This document shows, one piece after another, positions 17,421 through 26,620 of a stretch of DNA of 64,000 nt. The stretch spans positions 79,915-143,914 of the forward strand of contig CAMARW010000007.1 of NCBI GenBank assembly GCA_945860865.1, given 5' to 3'. The notes under the pieces are model-generated. The model was not told the DNA's origin and did not search any database. It saw nothing but the letters and a program-made list of their open reading frames with translations. The stretch's first letter is position 1. Each line of letters begins with the position of its first letter. This DNA is from Chitinophaga pinensis (GTDB lineage Bacteria > Bacteroidota > Bacteroidia > UKL13-3). The position numbers and the translations under genes were made by a program.

Positions 17421-18446
17421 GTGCCACAAGAAAATATTCAAGCTTACGGAAATATAATAAGCGATTTAAAAGCTAGGAAGTTTTACCCTATTTATTTATT
17501 ACATGGGGAAGAGTCCTATTTTATAGATCAAATTTCCAATTACATAGAAACTTTTGCACTTACTGAGGCAGAAAAGGCTTTTAATCAAACCGTATTTTAT
17601 GCCAAAGACGTTGAAGTAGCCGCTGTTGTTGAGGCTGCAAAGCGCTATCCCATGATGGCAAATTTTCAGGTAATTATTGTAAAAGAAGCTCAAGGTTTTA
17701 GAAAATTAGATGAATTTGAATCCTATTTTGATAATCCCGTTCCTACAACTATTTTGGTTATCTGTGTTAAGGGTAAAAAGGTTGATGGTAGAAGTAAGTT
17801 GTTTAAAGCGAGCAAAAAATCGGTAAGTTTTGAGTCTAAAAAATTGTATGAAGATAGCGAATTACCTCGTTGGATAAAGCAGTATTTGATCGAAGGTGGC
17901 ATGCAAATTAATGAGACTAACTGCGCCTTAATTGCAGATCATGTTGGTAGCGATCTTAGCAAGATTGTTAATGAGTTAGATAAATTGATTATAAACAAAG
18001 GCGATTTTACTGACGTAAATGAAGCCATGATTGAAAAACATATTGGTATCAGTAAAGATTTTAATGTGTTTGAACTTTTAACAGCGGTTGCCCAAAGAAA
18101 TACTAAAAGAGCCTTCTTTATTAATCACCATTTAAGCGGTACAAAAGAGTTTTCTATCATTCCTTTACTTTCACAATTCAATAGTTTTTTTATGAAAGGA
18201 GTGGTGCTTAAACAAACACAAGTAAAAGACCAAAAGGGTATGATGGCGCTTGGTATTGGGTTCAGACAAATTAAAGATTATGAAAAATTATTGGCTAATT
18301 TTAATATGCATGAGCTTGAAAATACCATGGCTCTGGTGGCCGAATATGATTTGAAAAGTAAAGGTGTGAATCAATCTACAACAAACGACCAAGAATTAAT
18401 GAAAGAATTCTTATTCAGGGTGTTTTACAGACCAGGTCTAAATTAA
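17421..18446 (+). CDS. holA: DNA polymerase III delta subunit
   Basis: A 341-residue protein from the GTG at 17421. Y-P-I-Y-L-L-H-G-E-E-S-Y-F-I-D is the usual N-terminal pattern of HolA (strand and degenerate Walker A region of the clamp-loader delta fold). The middle reads L-x-x-W-I-K-Q-Y-L and D-H-V-G-S-D-L-S-K-I-x-N-E-L-D-K-L, then the C-terminal collar domain. Delta opens the sliding clamp in the clamp loader. The frame is open 60 bases further upstream, but that part holds the -7 box and encodes a hydrophobic stretch foreign to the family. No ATG is available nearby, so the start is uncertain. Confidence 0.88.
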   Translation: MPQENIQAYGNIISDLKARKFYPIYLLHGEESYFIDQISNYIETFALTEAEKAFNQTVFYAKDVEVAAVVEAAKRYPMMANFQVIIVKEAQGFRKLDEFESYFDNPVPTTILVICVKGKKVDGRSKLFKASKKSVSFESKKLYEDSELPRWIKQYLIEGGMQINETNCALIADHVGSDLSKIVNELDKLIINKGDFTDVNEAMIEKHIGISKDFNVFELLTAVAQRNTKRAFFINHHLSGTKEFSIIPLLSQFNSFFMKGVVLKQTQVKDQKGMMALGIGFRQIKDYEKLLANFNMHELENTMALVAEYDLKSKGVNQSTTNDQELMKEFLFRVFYRPGLN

Positions 18447-18512
18447 TTAAGTAAAATTTTATAAAAAATTAACATAAATTCACTAAAAGCTTTTTTTAAA
18501 AATGTTTTTTTA

Positions 18513-18520
18513 TATTTTTG
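18513..18520 (+). promoter_or_regulatory. Bacteroidota -7 promoter box (TATTTTTG) for the T9SS protein gene
   Basis: TATTTTTG, an exact TAnnTTTG match, 35 bases before the ATG at 18556 and 66 bases after the holA stop. The region is T-rich and no -33 TTTG is seen, so the call rests on the -7 box and position. Confidence 0.4.
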
Positions 18521-18555
18521 AATTCAACAACAAGTTAAAACCAATAAAGAATAAC

Positions 18556-20421
18556 ATGAAAAAAATCTACTTAATGGCGCTAGGTCTTTTAGCAGGATAT
18601 GCGCAAGCGCAAACTCCTGTGTTAAATGGTCCGAATGTTTCTAGTCAAGCAGTCAAATACAAAGATGTAATTGAAGCTTCTTCTACAAGAACATCAAATG
18701 GAACTGGCATAACGCACAGATCTTTAGGCAAAAAATCGTTTGCTACCAAAATTGGTGAAACACAAAACGATCAACAAACCAACGCTACCATTTACCGTAG
18801 GGTACAATTATTACCTGGGGGTAAAGTATCTGGTACCTGGACTACCAGCGCAGATGCTGCTCCTTACGCTACACGTGGTTCTGGATACAATCATTTTAAT
18901 GGTACCGCTTGGGGTACAGTTTCTTCTGGTAAAATTGAAACCCAAAGAACTGGTTTTCCTTGCTACGTATATAACCCAACTACAAACGAAGAAATTATCA
19001 CCGCTCACCAAGTTTTAGCAGGTTCTGGTATCGCTGGTGGTGTGGTTATGAGTCGCAAAACAGGTACTGGTCCTGGTACATGGACTAGCTCTATTGTGTT
19101 AGATACTACACCAACTATTCCAGGTGTATTGTGGGTTCAAACTGCTATCTCTGGTGATTATATGATTGCTATTGGTTCTTACACAGATAGTTCTTCTGCT
19201 CAACCAAATCGTGTTGTTAAAGCAGGTGTGCGCACGCCACAAGTATATTCTCGCTACCAATTTAGCACCAACACTTGGTTAGTTAAAAACCAATTATTAC
19301 CAGGTTACGATAACAGCAGATACTATGCTGGTGGTGGAGATAATTACTCTATTGATGCCAATGGTTCTAATGTTGCTATCCTAATCGGAGGTTTAACAGA
19401 CGATTTATCTTTGTACAAATCATCTGATGCTGGAGCTACTTGGACAAAAACTATTGTAGATTCATTCCCAGTTCCTGCTTTTGATTACAAAAAATTAGTA
19501 GATACTTCAAATACCAATGATGGTTCTGTAAACGTAACCATAGCTAATAATGGTGTTGTTCATTGCTTCTGGGCTCGTGGTAGAGTGTTAGAAAATAATA
19601 TAGATGATGAGTCTATTAACTTTTACCCTGGTCAAAATGCCATTTTACATTGGGCAGATAACATGCCTTTAGATTCTGCTAAAGTTATCGCTGGAATGCC
19701 AGATGCTAATAAAAATGGTGAATTAGATTTATCTGGTAGCTGGAACGATGCTACTGCAAGATATGGTAACCACTCTATTGCTACTATGCCTTACGCTGCT
19801 ATAGATGATAATGGAACAATATACCTTATCTACAGTGCTTTAACAGAAGATGATATTAGCACAGATGATAAAAACTTCCGTGATGTTTATTTAGTTTATT
19901 CTAGAAATGGCGGTGCAACTTGGAGCGGTATCCAAAACTTAACTTCTTGGTTAGGATTAAACGCAGAGCAAATCTTTGCTTCATTATCTAAGAAAATGGA
20001 TGGTAGATTACACATGACTTTCTTGCAAAAAACCAGTATTGGTCGCTTTAGCGAAACCAATCCAGGTGCTGCTGGTGTAAATGATATCGTTTACATGGTA
20101 ATTGATACTGCAGATATTTTTGGTGGTGAAATCATTGGTTTAAACAGAATTCAAAGCAACGAATTATTTACTGTAGGTCAGAATTTCCCTAATCCTTCAA
20201 ATGGTAACACTAGTATTCCTGTTAATTTTAAATCAAATAGCGCAGTAAATGTAACTGTAGTAAATTTATTAGGCAAAACAGTATATACCCAAACTTTTGA
20301 AAATGTAGCTGCTGGTAGCAATAAGTTAGATTTAAACATGGGTTCTATTACTCCTGGTGTTTATGTTTACTCAGTAGAAGCAAATGGTTTCAAAACTTCA
20401 CGCAGAATGATTATCGACTAA
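18556..20421 (+). CDS. Secreted protein with T9SS type A C-terminal sorting domain
   Basis: A 621-residue precursor from the ATG at 18556, giving a clean signal peptide (M-K-K-I-Y-L-M-A-L-G-L-L-A-G-Y-A-Q-A-Q). The body (about 30-530) has sialidase/BNR-like features: repeats of the type S-x-D-x-G-x-T-W (S-S-D-A-G-A-T-W, S-R-N-G-G-A-T-W), suggesting a beta-propeller exo-domain, but no enzyme can be assigned. The last ~75 residues are a type IX sorting domain (V-G-Q-N-F-P-N-P-S-N-G-N-T, L-L-G-K-T-V, L-T-P-G-V-Y-V-Y-S-V). So it is exported by the T9SS and released or anchored on the cell surface. A strong terminator follows. Confidence 0.85.
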   Translation: MKKIYLMALGLLAGYAQAQTPVLNGPNVSSQAVKYKDVIEASSTRTSNGTGITHRSLGKKSFATKIGETQNDQQTNATIYRRVQLLPGGKVSGTWTTSADAAPYATRGSGYNHFNGTAWGTVSSGKIETQRTGFPCYVYNPTTNEEIITAHQVLAGSGIAGGVVMSRKTGTGPGTWTSSIVLDTTPTIPGVLWVQTAISGDYMIAIGSYTDSSSAQPNRVVKAGVRTPQVYSRYQFSTNTWLVKNQLLPGYDNSRYYAGGGDNYSIDANGSNVAILIGGLTDDLSLYKSSDAGATWTKTIVDSFPVPAFDYKKLVDTSNTNDGSVNVTIANNGVVHCFWARGRVLENNIDDESINFYPGQNAILHWADNMPLDSAKVIAGMPDANKNGELDLSGSWNDATARYGNHSIATMPYAAIDDNGTIYLIYSALTEDDISTDDKNFRDVYLVYSRNGGATWSGIQNLTSWLGLNAEQIFASLSKKMDGRLHMTFLQKTSIGRFSETNPGAAGVNDIVYMVIDTADIFGGEIIGLNRIQSNELFTVGQNFPNPSNGNTSIPVNFKSNSAVNVTVVNLLGKTVYTQTFENVAAGSNKLDLNMGSITPGVYVYSVEANGFKTSRRMIID

Positions 20422-20445
20422 TCTTTAGAATCATATTAAACTAGG

Positions 20446-20480
20446 CAAAAGGCAATCCATTTGGGTTGCCTTTTGTGTTT
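20446..20480 (+). terminator. Intrinsic terminator after the T9SS protein gene
   Basis: Bases 20446-20458 pair with 20463-20475 (13 bp with one G-T wobble, loop of four) around GGCAATCC/GGGTTGCC. The 3' arm ends in CTTTTG, followed by T-rich sequence. It lies 24 bases after the stop at 20421. The convergent neighbour ends 84 bases further on. Confidence 0.8.
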
Positions 20481-20563
20481 TACAGCAGATCTAAGTACAG
20501 TTAAGTTTCACAACCAAGTTGAGCTATTTATGCACACCGAATGCACCGTGCGCAAACATCCCT

Positions 20564-21967
20564 TTAATGATTATAAACTTTTCCTGGATTTAAAATTTGA
20601 TTGGGATCAAAGGCAATCTTGATGGCTTTCATTAAATCTAAATTGGTTTGCGGCATTACTACTGTCATGTATTTTTGTTGAACCAAACCAATGCCATGCT
20701 CACCGCTAATGGTGCCTCCCAAGTTTTTACATAAGGTAAAAATTTCAATAATGGCAGCGTCTAATGTATGGTTCCAAAACTCGTCACTTAAATCATCTTT
20801 TAAAATATTTACGTGCAAATTGCCATCCCCTGCATGTCCGTAACAAACCGTTCTAAACCCATATTTGGCACCAATTTCTTTTACGCCCTTAAAGAGCTCT
20901 GGCAAGGTTCCGCGGGGTACCACGGTATCTTCTTCTTTGTATGAATTATTGTATTTGGTGGCTTCGCCAATGCTTCTTCTGAGCTTCCAAAAATATTCCT
21001 TTTGCGCCGCGGTTTCGGCAAACAATATATCTGTTACGTTTAATCCATAGAGCACCTCGCTAATGGTTTCGCATTCTTTCATAATGGTATCCATATCGTT
21101 GCCATCCGCCTCAATAAGCAAATAAGCTTTTACCTCGGGCTGAATATCAAAAGAGATTTGCAACATATTAGCCGCTAATCTGAAGCCTTCAGGCTCTACA
21201 AACTCACAAGCAGATGGATTACAACCGGCTAAAAAAATGGCATTTACAGCCTCACAAGCTTTCTCTGGCGAATCAAAAGATGCCAACAATAATAGATTGT
21301 GTTTAGGCGCAGGAATTAGCTTTAAAATAATATTAGTTACAATGCCCAAAGTGCCTTCGCTACCAATCATTAAATGGGTAAGGTTATAGCCGGTAGAATA
21401 TTTTAGCGTATTGGCTCCAGTTATGATGATATCGCCGTTGGCCAAAACCACCTCCAAATTTAAAACATAATCGCGGGTAGTTCCATACTTCAGAGCCCGG
21501 GGACCGCCGCTGCTTAAGCTTACATTGCCACCTAAAAAACAAGAACCTTTGCTGGCGGGGTCGGGCGGATAAAACAATCCTTTTTCTTTCACCGCTTGTT
21601 GTAAAACTTCATTTATTACGCCTGGCTGAACCGAAACTTGAAAGTTTTTTTTGTCTATATAATTAATTTGGTTAAAGCGTTCCATACTAAGGCTAACGCC
21701 ACCATGCAAAGGCAAAGCGCCTCCGCTTAATCCAGTACCAGCACCCCGCGCAGTAACAGGTATATGCTGGGTATTACAATAGGCCAAAACCTTTGAAACC
21801 TCTTGGGTATTGCCGGGCTTTAATACAACCTCTGGAACAAAAAGCAGGTCTTCTGTGTGGTCTTTGCCGTATCGTTGCAAACTTTCACTATCTGTTTGCA
21901 CTTGGGCCGAACCTAAAAGCGCTGTAAAGAAATGCACATCTGCCTCTGTTATCTTCTTGTATTCCAT
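20564..21967 (-). CDS. FAD-linked oxidase, glycolate/D-lactate dehydrogenase family (GlcD-like)
   Basis: A 467-residue protein from the ATG at 21967; an upstream start would add 16 residues not like the family. The FAD-binding PCMH domain (about 35-215) shows V-T-A-R-G-A-G-T-G-L-S-G-G-A and P-P-D-P-A-S-K-G-S-C-F-L-G-G-N. The C-terminal FAD-oxidase C domain has C-Y-G-H-A-G-D-G-N-L-H-V-N and G-E-H-G-I-G-L-V-Q-Q-K-Y-M. This is the vanillyl-alcohol oxidase/GlcD family that oxidises 2-hydroxy acids such as glycolate or D-lactate. No separate iron-sulfur subunit gene is next to it, so the electron acceptor is unclear. It is divergent from the DPP-IV gene. Confidence 0.88.
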   Translation of the reverse strand: MEYKKITEADVHFFTALLGSAQVQTDSESLQRYGKDHTEDLLFVPEVVLKPGNTQEVSKVLAYCNTQHIPVTARGAGTGLSGGALPLHGGVSLSMERFNQINYIDKKNFQVSVQPGVINEVLQQAVKEKGLFYPPDPASKGSCFLGGNVSLSSGGPRALKYGTTRDYVLNLEVVLANGDIIITGANTLKYSTGYNLTHLMIGSEGTLGIVTNIILKLIPAPKHNLLLLASFDSPEKACEAVNAIFLAGCNPSACEFVEPEGFRLAANMLQISFDIQPEVKAYLLIEADGNDMDTIMKECETISEVLYGLNVTDILFAETAAQKEYFWKLRRSIGEATKYNNSYKEEDTVVPRGTLPELFKGVKEIGAKYGFRTVCYGHAGDGNLHVNILKDDLSDEFWNHTLDAAIIEIFTLCKNLGGTISGEHGIGLVQQKYMTVVMPQTNLDLMKAIKIAFDPNQILNPGKVYNH

Positions 21968-22060
21968 TTGGCAAATATCTTTTTTTAACGGCAAAAATCC
22001 GCGCACCAAATGCACTTACCGAATGCATAATTTATTCGCCCCATTCTCTGTTTTTTTATT

Positions 22061-22068
22061 TAGGTTTG
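22061..22068 (+). promoter_or_regulatory. Bacteroidota -7 promoter box (TAGGTTTG) for the DPP-IV gene
   Basis: TAGGTTTG, an exact TAnnTTTG match, 16 bases before the ATG at 22085. This gives a leader of roughly ten bases. The -33 element is not evident. Confidence 0.45.
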
Positions 22069-22084
22069 AACAAAATTAATTTCC

Positions 22085-24259
22085 ATGAAAAATAAACTCA
22101 TTTTATGTTTAGTTGTAAGTGCCTTGCAAGTGCCTTTGCTTTGGGCTCAAAAAGAAATTACCTTAGAAGATATTTGGACCAAAGGAACCTTCTCTGCCAG
22201 GGGAGTGGCGGGTTTTAACTCACTTATAGATGGTAGGTTTTATTGTAACTTAGATGAGAAACAAAACCTACTTAGGTTTGAATTTGCTACTGGCAAATTG
22301 GTAGATACGCTTGTTTCTAATAAAGATATTAAACAGGCCAATGGGGGAGAAGCCCTAGATATGCATAATTATAGCTGGAGCGAAGATGAAAGCAGGTTGC
22401 TTATTGCCACCCAAACAGAGGCAATCTTCAGGCATAGCTCGCAAAGCCTATTCTACGTGTATGAGTTGGCCAGTAAAAAATTGGTTCAGCCCGTTAAAGA
22501 AAAAATACGCTATGCCACCCTTGCACCTGATAACAGTAAAATGGCCTATGTAAAAAACAACGATTTATACTACTATGATTTTAGAACGCAAAACGAAATA
22601 AGGGTAACTAAAGATGGTAAAGAAAATGCCGTTATTAATGGCGCAACGGATTGGGTTTATGAGGAAGAATTTGCCATTTGGCAGGGCTTTTCTTGGAGTC
22701 CGAATAGCGATAAAATAGCCTTCTACCGTTTTGATGAAAGCAGGGTGCCAGAGTTTGAAATGACATTGTATGGCAGCCTTTACCCTAAACAAAATAAGTT
22801 TAAATATCCAAAAGCTGGGGAGGTAAATTCTTTGGTTAATATTTTTGTGTATGATACCAAATCTGAACTCATAGCCGAAATGCAAACAGGCACCGAAACA
22901 GATATTTATTTGCCAAGAATGCAATGGACAAAAAACAATGATGTTTTGTGTATTCAGCGTCTAAATAGACTGCAAAATAAGTTAGAATTATTAATGGCTA
23001 ATGCCAAAACAGGTAGTTCAAAAGTTATTTATAAAGAGGAGAATAAATTTTATATAGACATCACTAACAATTTAAAATTTTTAAATGAAGGTAAAACCTT
23101 TCTCTTTACCAGCGAACGCGATGGCTATAACCACATTTATTTATATGATTTAAAAGGAAAGTTGCAAAGGCAGTTAACCAAAGGAAATTTTGATGTTGAT
23201 GATATTTATGGGGTAGATGAAAAAAATAAGAAAATTTATTATTCTACCTCGGAGGTAAATGCTGCCGAGCGCTACGTTTATGTGATGGGTTTAAATGGTA
23301 AAGAGAAACAAAAACTAACTGATGGAAATGGCTGGCATGCCGCCACTTTTAACAGTGATTTTTCTTACTTCTTGCATATTTACAGTTCCATAAATACGCC
23401 TCCAATTTATAGTTTGCGCAATGCTGCCGGCAAATTAGTGCGTGTTTTAGAAGAGAATAAAGCCTTACAAGCCAAGCTGCAAGAATATAATTTGCCTGAA
23501 GTAAAGTTTGCCACTATTAAAAATGAATTGGGCGAAGAAATGAATATGTACAGCGTTTTGCCAGCGCAACTAGATACAGTTAAAAAGCATGCCGTGCTAA
23601 TGTATGTTTATGGCGGACCAGGTTCTCAAACGGTGATGAATAAGTGGACAGGTGCAAATTATTTCTGGTATCAATTGTTGGCTCAAAAAGGATATGTTGT
23701 GGTTTCTATTGATGGCAGAGGTACTGGCTTTAAAGGCGAAAAATTTAAAAAATGCACCTATTTAAACTTGGGTAAGTACGAAATTGAAGACCAAATTTTT
23801 GCTGCCAAAACCCTTGCTAAACTTCCTTATGTAGATGCCAGCAGAATGGGTATTTGGGGTTGGAGCTTTGGGGGTTATATGGCTGGTTTGGGCATTTCTA
23901 AAGGAAATGATGTGTTTAAGGCAGCTATTTCTGTGGCACCTGTAACCAATTGGCGTTATTACGATAATATTTACACAGAGCGTTTTATGCGCACCCCGCA
24001 AGAGAATGGTAAAAATTACGACGATAACTCACCTATGAACCACGTAGAGAAAATAAATGGAAATTACCTACTCATTCATGGAACTGCAGATGATAATGTG
24101 CATTTTCAAAATGCCGTTGAAATGGTAGATATGATGATTAAAAAGGGTGTTGATTTTGACTCAGAGTTTTATCCAAACAAAAACCATGGTATTGGCGGTA
24201 GTAAAGTGCGCTTGCACCTATATAAACGTATGACCAATTTTTTGCTGGAGAAACTTTAA
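22085..24259 (+). CDS. Dipeptidyl peptidase IV-type prolyl peptidase (S9B)
   Basis: A 724-residue secreted or periplasmic serine peptidase with a signal peptide (to about L-W-A-Q, residue 22). The N-terminal beta-propeller (about 40-470) holds the double-glutamate motif D-W-V-Y-E-E-E-F that binds the substrate amino group in DPP-IV. The alpha/beta-hydrolase domain has G-W-S594-F-G-G-Y, the acid in T-A-D-D-N-V-H (669/670), and H701 in N-H-G-I. It removes X-Pro or X-Ala dipeptides from peptide N-termini, which fits with the two POT peptide transporters 800 bases downstream. It shares stop bases with the convergent DUF4197 gene. Confidence 0.93.
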   Translation: MKNKLILCLVVSALQVPLLWAQKEITLEDIWTKGTFSARGVAGFNSLIDGRFYCNLDEKQNLLRFEFATGKLVDTLVSNKDIKQANGGEALDMHNYSWSEDESRLLIATQTEAIFRHSSQSLFYVYELASKKLVQPVKEKIRYATLAPDNSKMAYVKNNDLYYYDFRTQNEIRVTKDGKENAVINGATDWVYEEEFAIWQGFSWSPNSDKIAFYRFDESRVPEFEMTLYGSLYPKQNKFKYPKAGEVNSLVNIFVYDTKSELIAEMQTGTETDIYLPRMQWTKNNDVLCIQRLNRLQNKLELLMANAKTGSSKVIYKEENKFYIDITNNLKFLNEGKTFLFTSERDGYNHIYLYDLKGKLQRQLTKGNFDVDDIYGVDEKNKKIYYSTSEVNAAERYVYVMGLNGKEKQKLTDGNGWHAATFNSDFSYFLHIYSSINTPPIYSLRNAAGKLVRVLEENKALQAKLQEYNLPEVKFATIKNELGEEMNMYSVLPAQLDTVKKHAVLMYVYGGPGSQTVMNKWTGANYFWYQLLAQKGYVVVSIDGRGTGFKGEKFKKCTYLNLGKYEIEDQIFAAKTLAKLPYVDASRMGIWGWSFGGYMAGLGISKGNDVFKAAISVAPVTNWRYYDNIYTERFMRTPQENGKNYDDNSPMNHVEKINGNYLLIHGTADDNVHFQNAVEMVDMMIKKGVDFDSEFYPNKNHGIGGSKVRLHLYKRMTNFLLEKL

Positions 24260-24996
24260 GAACCGCTAAAAACCTTCTTTAAAATATCGTTTACACGGTG
24301 TAAAGGATTGCGCCTAATATTCCTCTCTTCTTCGCCTACTTTGAAGAATATACCTGTTAACGCCTTTTGCGTAACATGGTCTGTTAAAGTATTGGTTTTA
24401 ATTTCTGGCCATAGCAAACCTCCCAAAGAAGCATCGTTGTATGTTTTTAAAACCAATGCGTAGGCTTGCTCTGCTGAGCGGTTTAAAATTAATGGCTTAG
24501 TTAAAGAATTTTGTATTTTAGGCTTAAATGCATCCGTTAAAGGATTGCTTGTTTTACCTTGTAAATAGATGGTTGCGGCGGTATCTCCACCATTTAAAAT
24601 TTCGAAACCATCAGCAATGGTAATACCTGTAACGGCTGTAATGAAAATATTTTTAGCCTCGGGTGCGGCATCTTCGGCTGCTCTATTTATGGATAAAACA
24701 GCCTCATTAATTAACAAACTTCCGCCGGGTAAACTAGATAATACATTATATACCGGCGCCGCTTCTGCGGGTAATAAAATCTTTACCAAGTCATCTTTAA
24801 AATATCCATCTGTTTGAGATAAAGTAGTAACGGAGGTATCTGTACCTATGGTTAAAGCTGTTTTTAAACCTTCAATAACTTCTTCATTACTTATGCCATA
24901 ATCTTCTAATATTTTAGAGGCTTCTTCGCAAGATTGAAAACTGAGCAAAGAAATTATCATTAGGCCTAATAAAATACTATTTTTTATTTTTTTCAT
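24256..24996 (-). CDS. DUF4197 lipoprotein
   Basis: A 246-residue protein from the ATG at 24996 (an upstream TTG adds nine residues before a normal lipoprotein signal). The signal L-L-S-F-Q-S-C gives a lipidated cysteine near residue 23. The mature part is helical, with I-S-N-E-E-V-I-E-G-L-K-T-A-L, a P-G-G-S-L-L-I-N-E-A-V-L-S-I-N-R-A-A-E-D-A stretch and T-D-A-F-K-P-K-I, all diagnostic of DUF4197. Function is unknown. It ends in a four-base overlap with the DPP-IV gene on the other strand. Confidence 0.85.
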   Translation of the reverse strand: MKKIKNSILLGLMIISLLSFQSCEEASKILEDYGISNEEVIEGLKTALTIGTDTSVTTLSQTDGYFKDDLVKILLPAEAAPVYNVLSSLPGGSLLINEAVLSINRAAEDAAPEAKNIFITAVTGITIADGFEILNGGDTAATIYLQGKTSNPLTDAFKPKIQNSLTKPLILNRSAEQAYALVLKTYNDASLGGLLWPEIKTNTLTDHVTQKALTGIFFKVGEEERNIRRNPLHRVNDILKKVFSGS

Positions 24997-25075
24997 CTTT
25001 CGAAAATACGAGACTTTCTTCAAATTTGAAAAAGTGATAACAATACATATATTGCGTTCCTAACTATTTATATAT

Positions 25076-26614
25076 ATGAGTCAACAAATGCAAGCAAGAA
25101 AAGACCATCCAAAAGGACTCTATTTCTTGTTTTTCACAGAAATGTGGGAGAGATTTAGCTATTATGGTATGCGTGCCATATTTATCCTATTCATGACAAA
25201 AGTATTAATGATGCAGGATGCAGATGCTTCTGAAATCTATGGCAGTTACACAGGTTTGGTTTATTTAACTCCCTTATTGGGTGGATACCTTTGTGATAAG
25301 TTTTTAGGAAATAGGCGAAGTATAATTTTAGGTGGAATTTTGATGGCATTTGGCCAGTTTTTAATGTTCTTGAGCGCTTCTGCAGGTGGTGGTCCTTCGG
25401 CAGTATCCATTATGTGGGCCGGCTTAACTGCCATTATCATTGGTAATGGTTTCTTTAAACCTAATATTTCTACCATGGTTGGGCAATTATATCCAGAAGG
25501 CGATCGCAGAATAGACAGCGCTTTTACCATTTTTTACATGGGTATTAACCTTGGCGCTTTTTTCTCTCCTTTGGTTTGTGGGTCAATGGATTTTAAATAC
25601 GGTTTCCTGGCTGCTTGTATCGGTATGGTAGTAAGTTTGGTAACTTTTATTCTATACCAAAAGAAATACCTTATTTCGGAAGATGGTAAAGAAATTGGAT
25701 TGCCTGTACAAAAACTAGATACCAAAAGTATTGGAATGATCATTGGTTCTATTGCAATTATATTCTTTATGCTCAACTTTAAACAAATGTTTAAAAGTGA
25801 TATACAAGTTATTAGTTACCTCATTTATGGTGCTATGGTGGCTATGCCTATCATCATTTTAAGCGATAAAAGTTTGAATACTATTGAAAGAAAAAGAATC
25901 ATCGTGATTTTTATTTTAGCCTTCTTTGTAATCTTCTTTTGGGGTGCATTTGAACAAGCAGGTGCTTCACTTACTTTGTTTGCCGACAGACAAACAGACC
26001 GGATGCTAATGGGCTGGGAAATGCCTGCTTCTTATTTTCAATCTATCAATCCTTTGGCAGTTATCATTCTTGCTCCCATATTAACATTGGTTTGGGGCTT
26101 TTTATATAGCAGAAAATTAGAGCCATCTTCTCCAAAGAAAATGGCACTTGGATTATTACTAGTAGCATTGGGTTACGTGGTTATTGCTATTGCAGTTAAA
26201 GGATTAGGCATGGGCGATAAAGTAAGTATGATGTGGTTAATTTCTCTTTATGTTATTCACTCTATTGGCGAATTGTGTTTATCGCCAATTGGTTTATCTA
26301 TGGTATCTAAATTGGCACCTTTGCGTTTGTCTTCTCTTATGATGGGAACTTGGTTTTTAGCTAATGCAGCTGCCAATAAATTTGCTGGTACATTGAGTGC
26401 TTTAATTCCGCCTTCTGGAGATATAGACCCAAGCGTTCCTGTAAAATATCCGAGCATTATCGGATTTCAAATTACTAACTTGTATGAATTCTTTATGGTG
26501 TTTATTGTAATGACTGGCTTGTCTGCTGGTATATTATTCCTTTTAAGTTCTTGGTTACAAAAAATGATGAACGAAAACCACCAAGAATATAAGCCAGATA
26601 TGGATGCGCACTAG
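25076..26614 (+). CDS. POT-family proton-coupled peptide transporter (first of tandem pair)
   Basis: A 512-residue, 12-14-helix major-facilitator protein. F-T-E-M-W-E-R-F-S-Y-Y-G-M-R near residue 22 is the ExxER/Y proton-coupling motif of POT (PTR2) transporters. F-K-P-N-I-S-T-M-V-G-Q-L-Y and D-S-A-F-T-I-F-Y-M-G-I-N-L-G-A are the family signature. F-E-Q-A-G is the conserved helix 7 motif. It takes up di- and tripeptides with protons, and the DPP-IV encoded just upstream would supply dipeptides. A paralogue follows six bases after its stop. Confidence 0.93.
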   Translation: MSQQMQARKDHPKGLYFLFFTEMWERFSYYGMRAIFILFMTKVLMMQDADASEIYGSYTGLVYLTPLLGGYLCDKFLGNRRSIILGGILMAFGQFLMFLSASAGGGPSAVSIMWAGLTAIIIGNGFFKPNISTMVGQLYPEGDRRIDSAFTIFYMGINLGAFFSPLVCGSMDFKYGFLAACIGMVVSLVTFILYQKKYLISEDGKEIGLPVQKLDTKSIGMIIGSIAIIFFMLNFKQMFKSDIQVISYLIYGAMVAMPIIILSDKSLNTIERKRIIVIFILAFFVIFFWGAFEQAGASLTLFADRQTDRMLMGWEMPASYFQSINPLAVIILAPILTLVWGFLYSRKLEPSSPKKMALGLLLVALGYVVIAIAVKGLGMGDKVSMMWLISLYVIHSIGELCLSPIGLSMVSKLAPLRLSSLMMGTWFLANAAANKFAGTLSALIPPSGDIDPSVPVKYPSIIGFQITNLYEFFMVFIVMTGLSAGILFLLSSWLQKMMNENHQEYKPDMDAH

Positions 26615-26620
26615 TTTAGC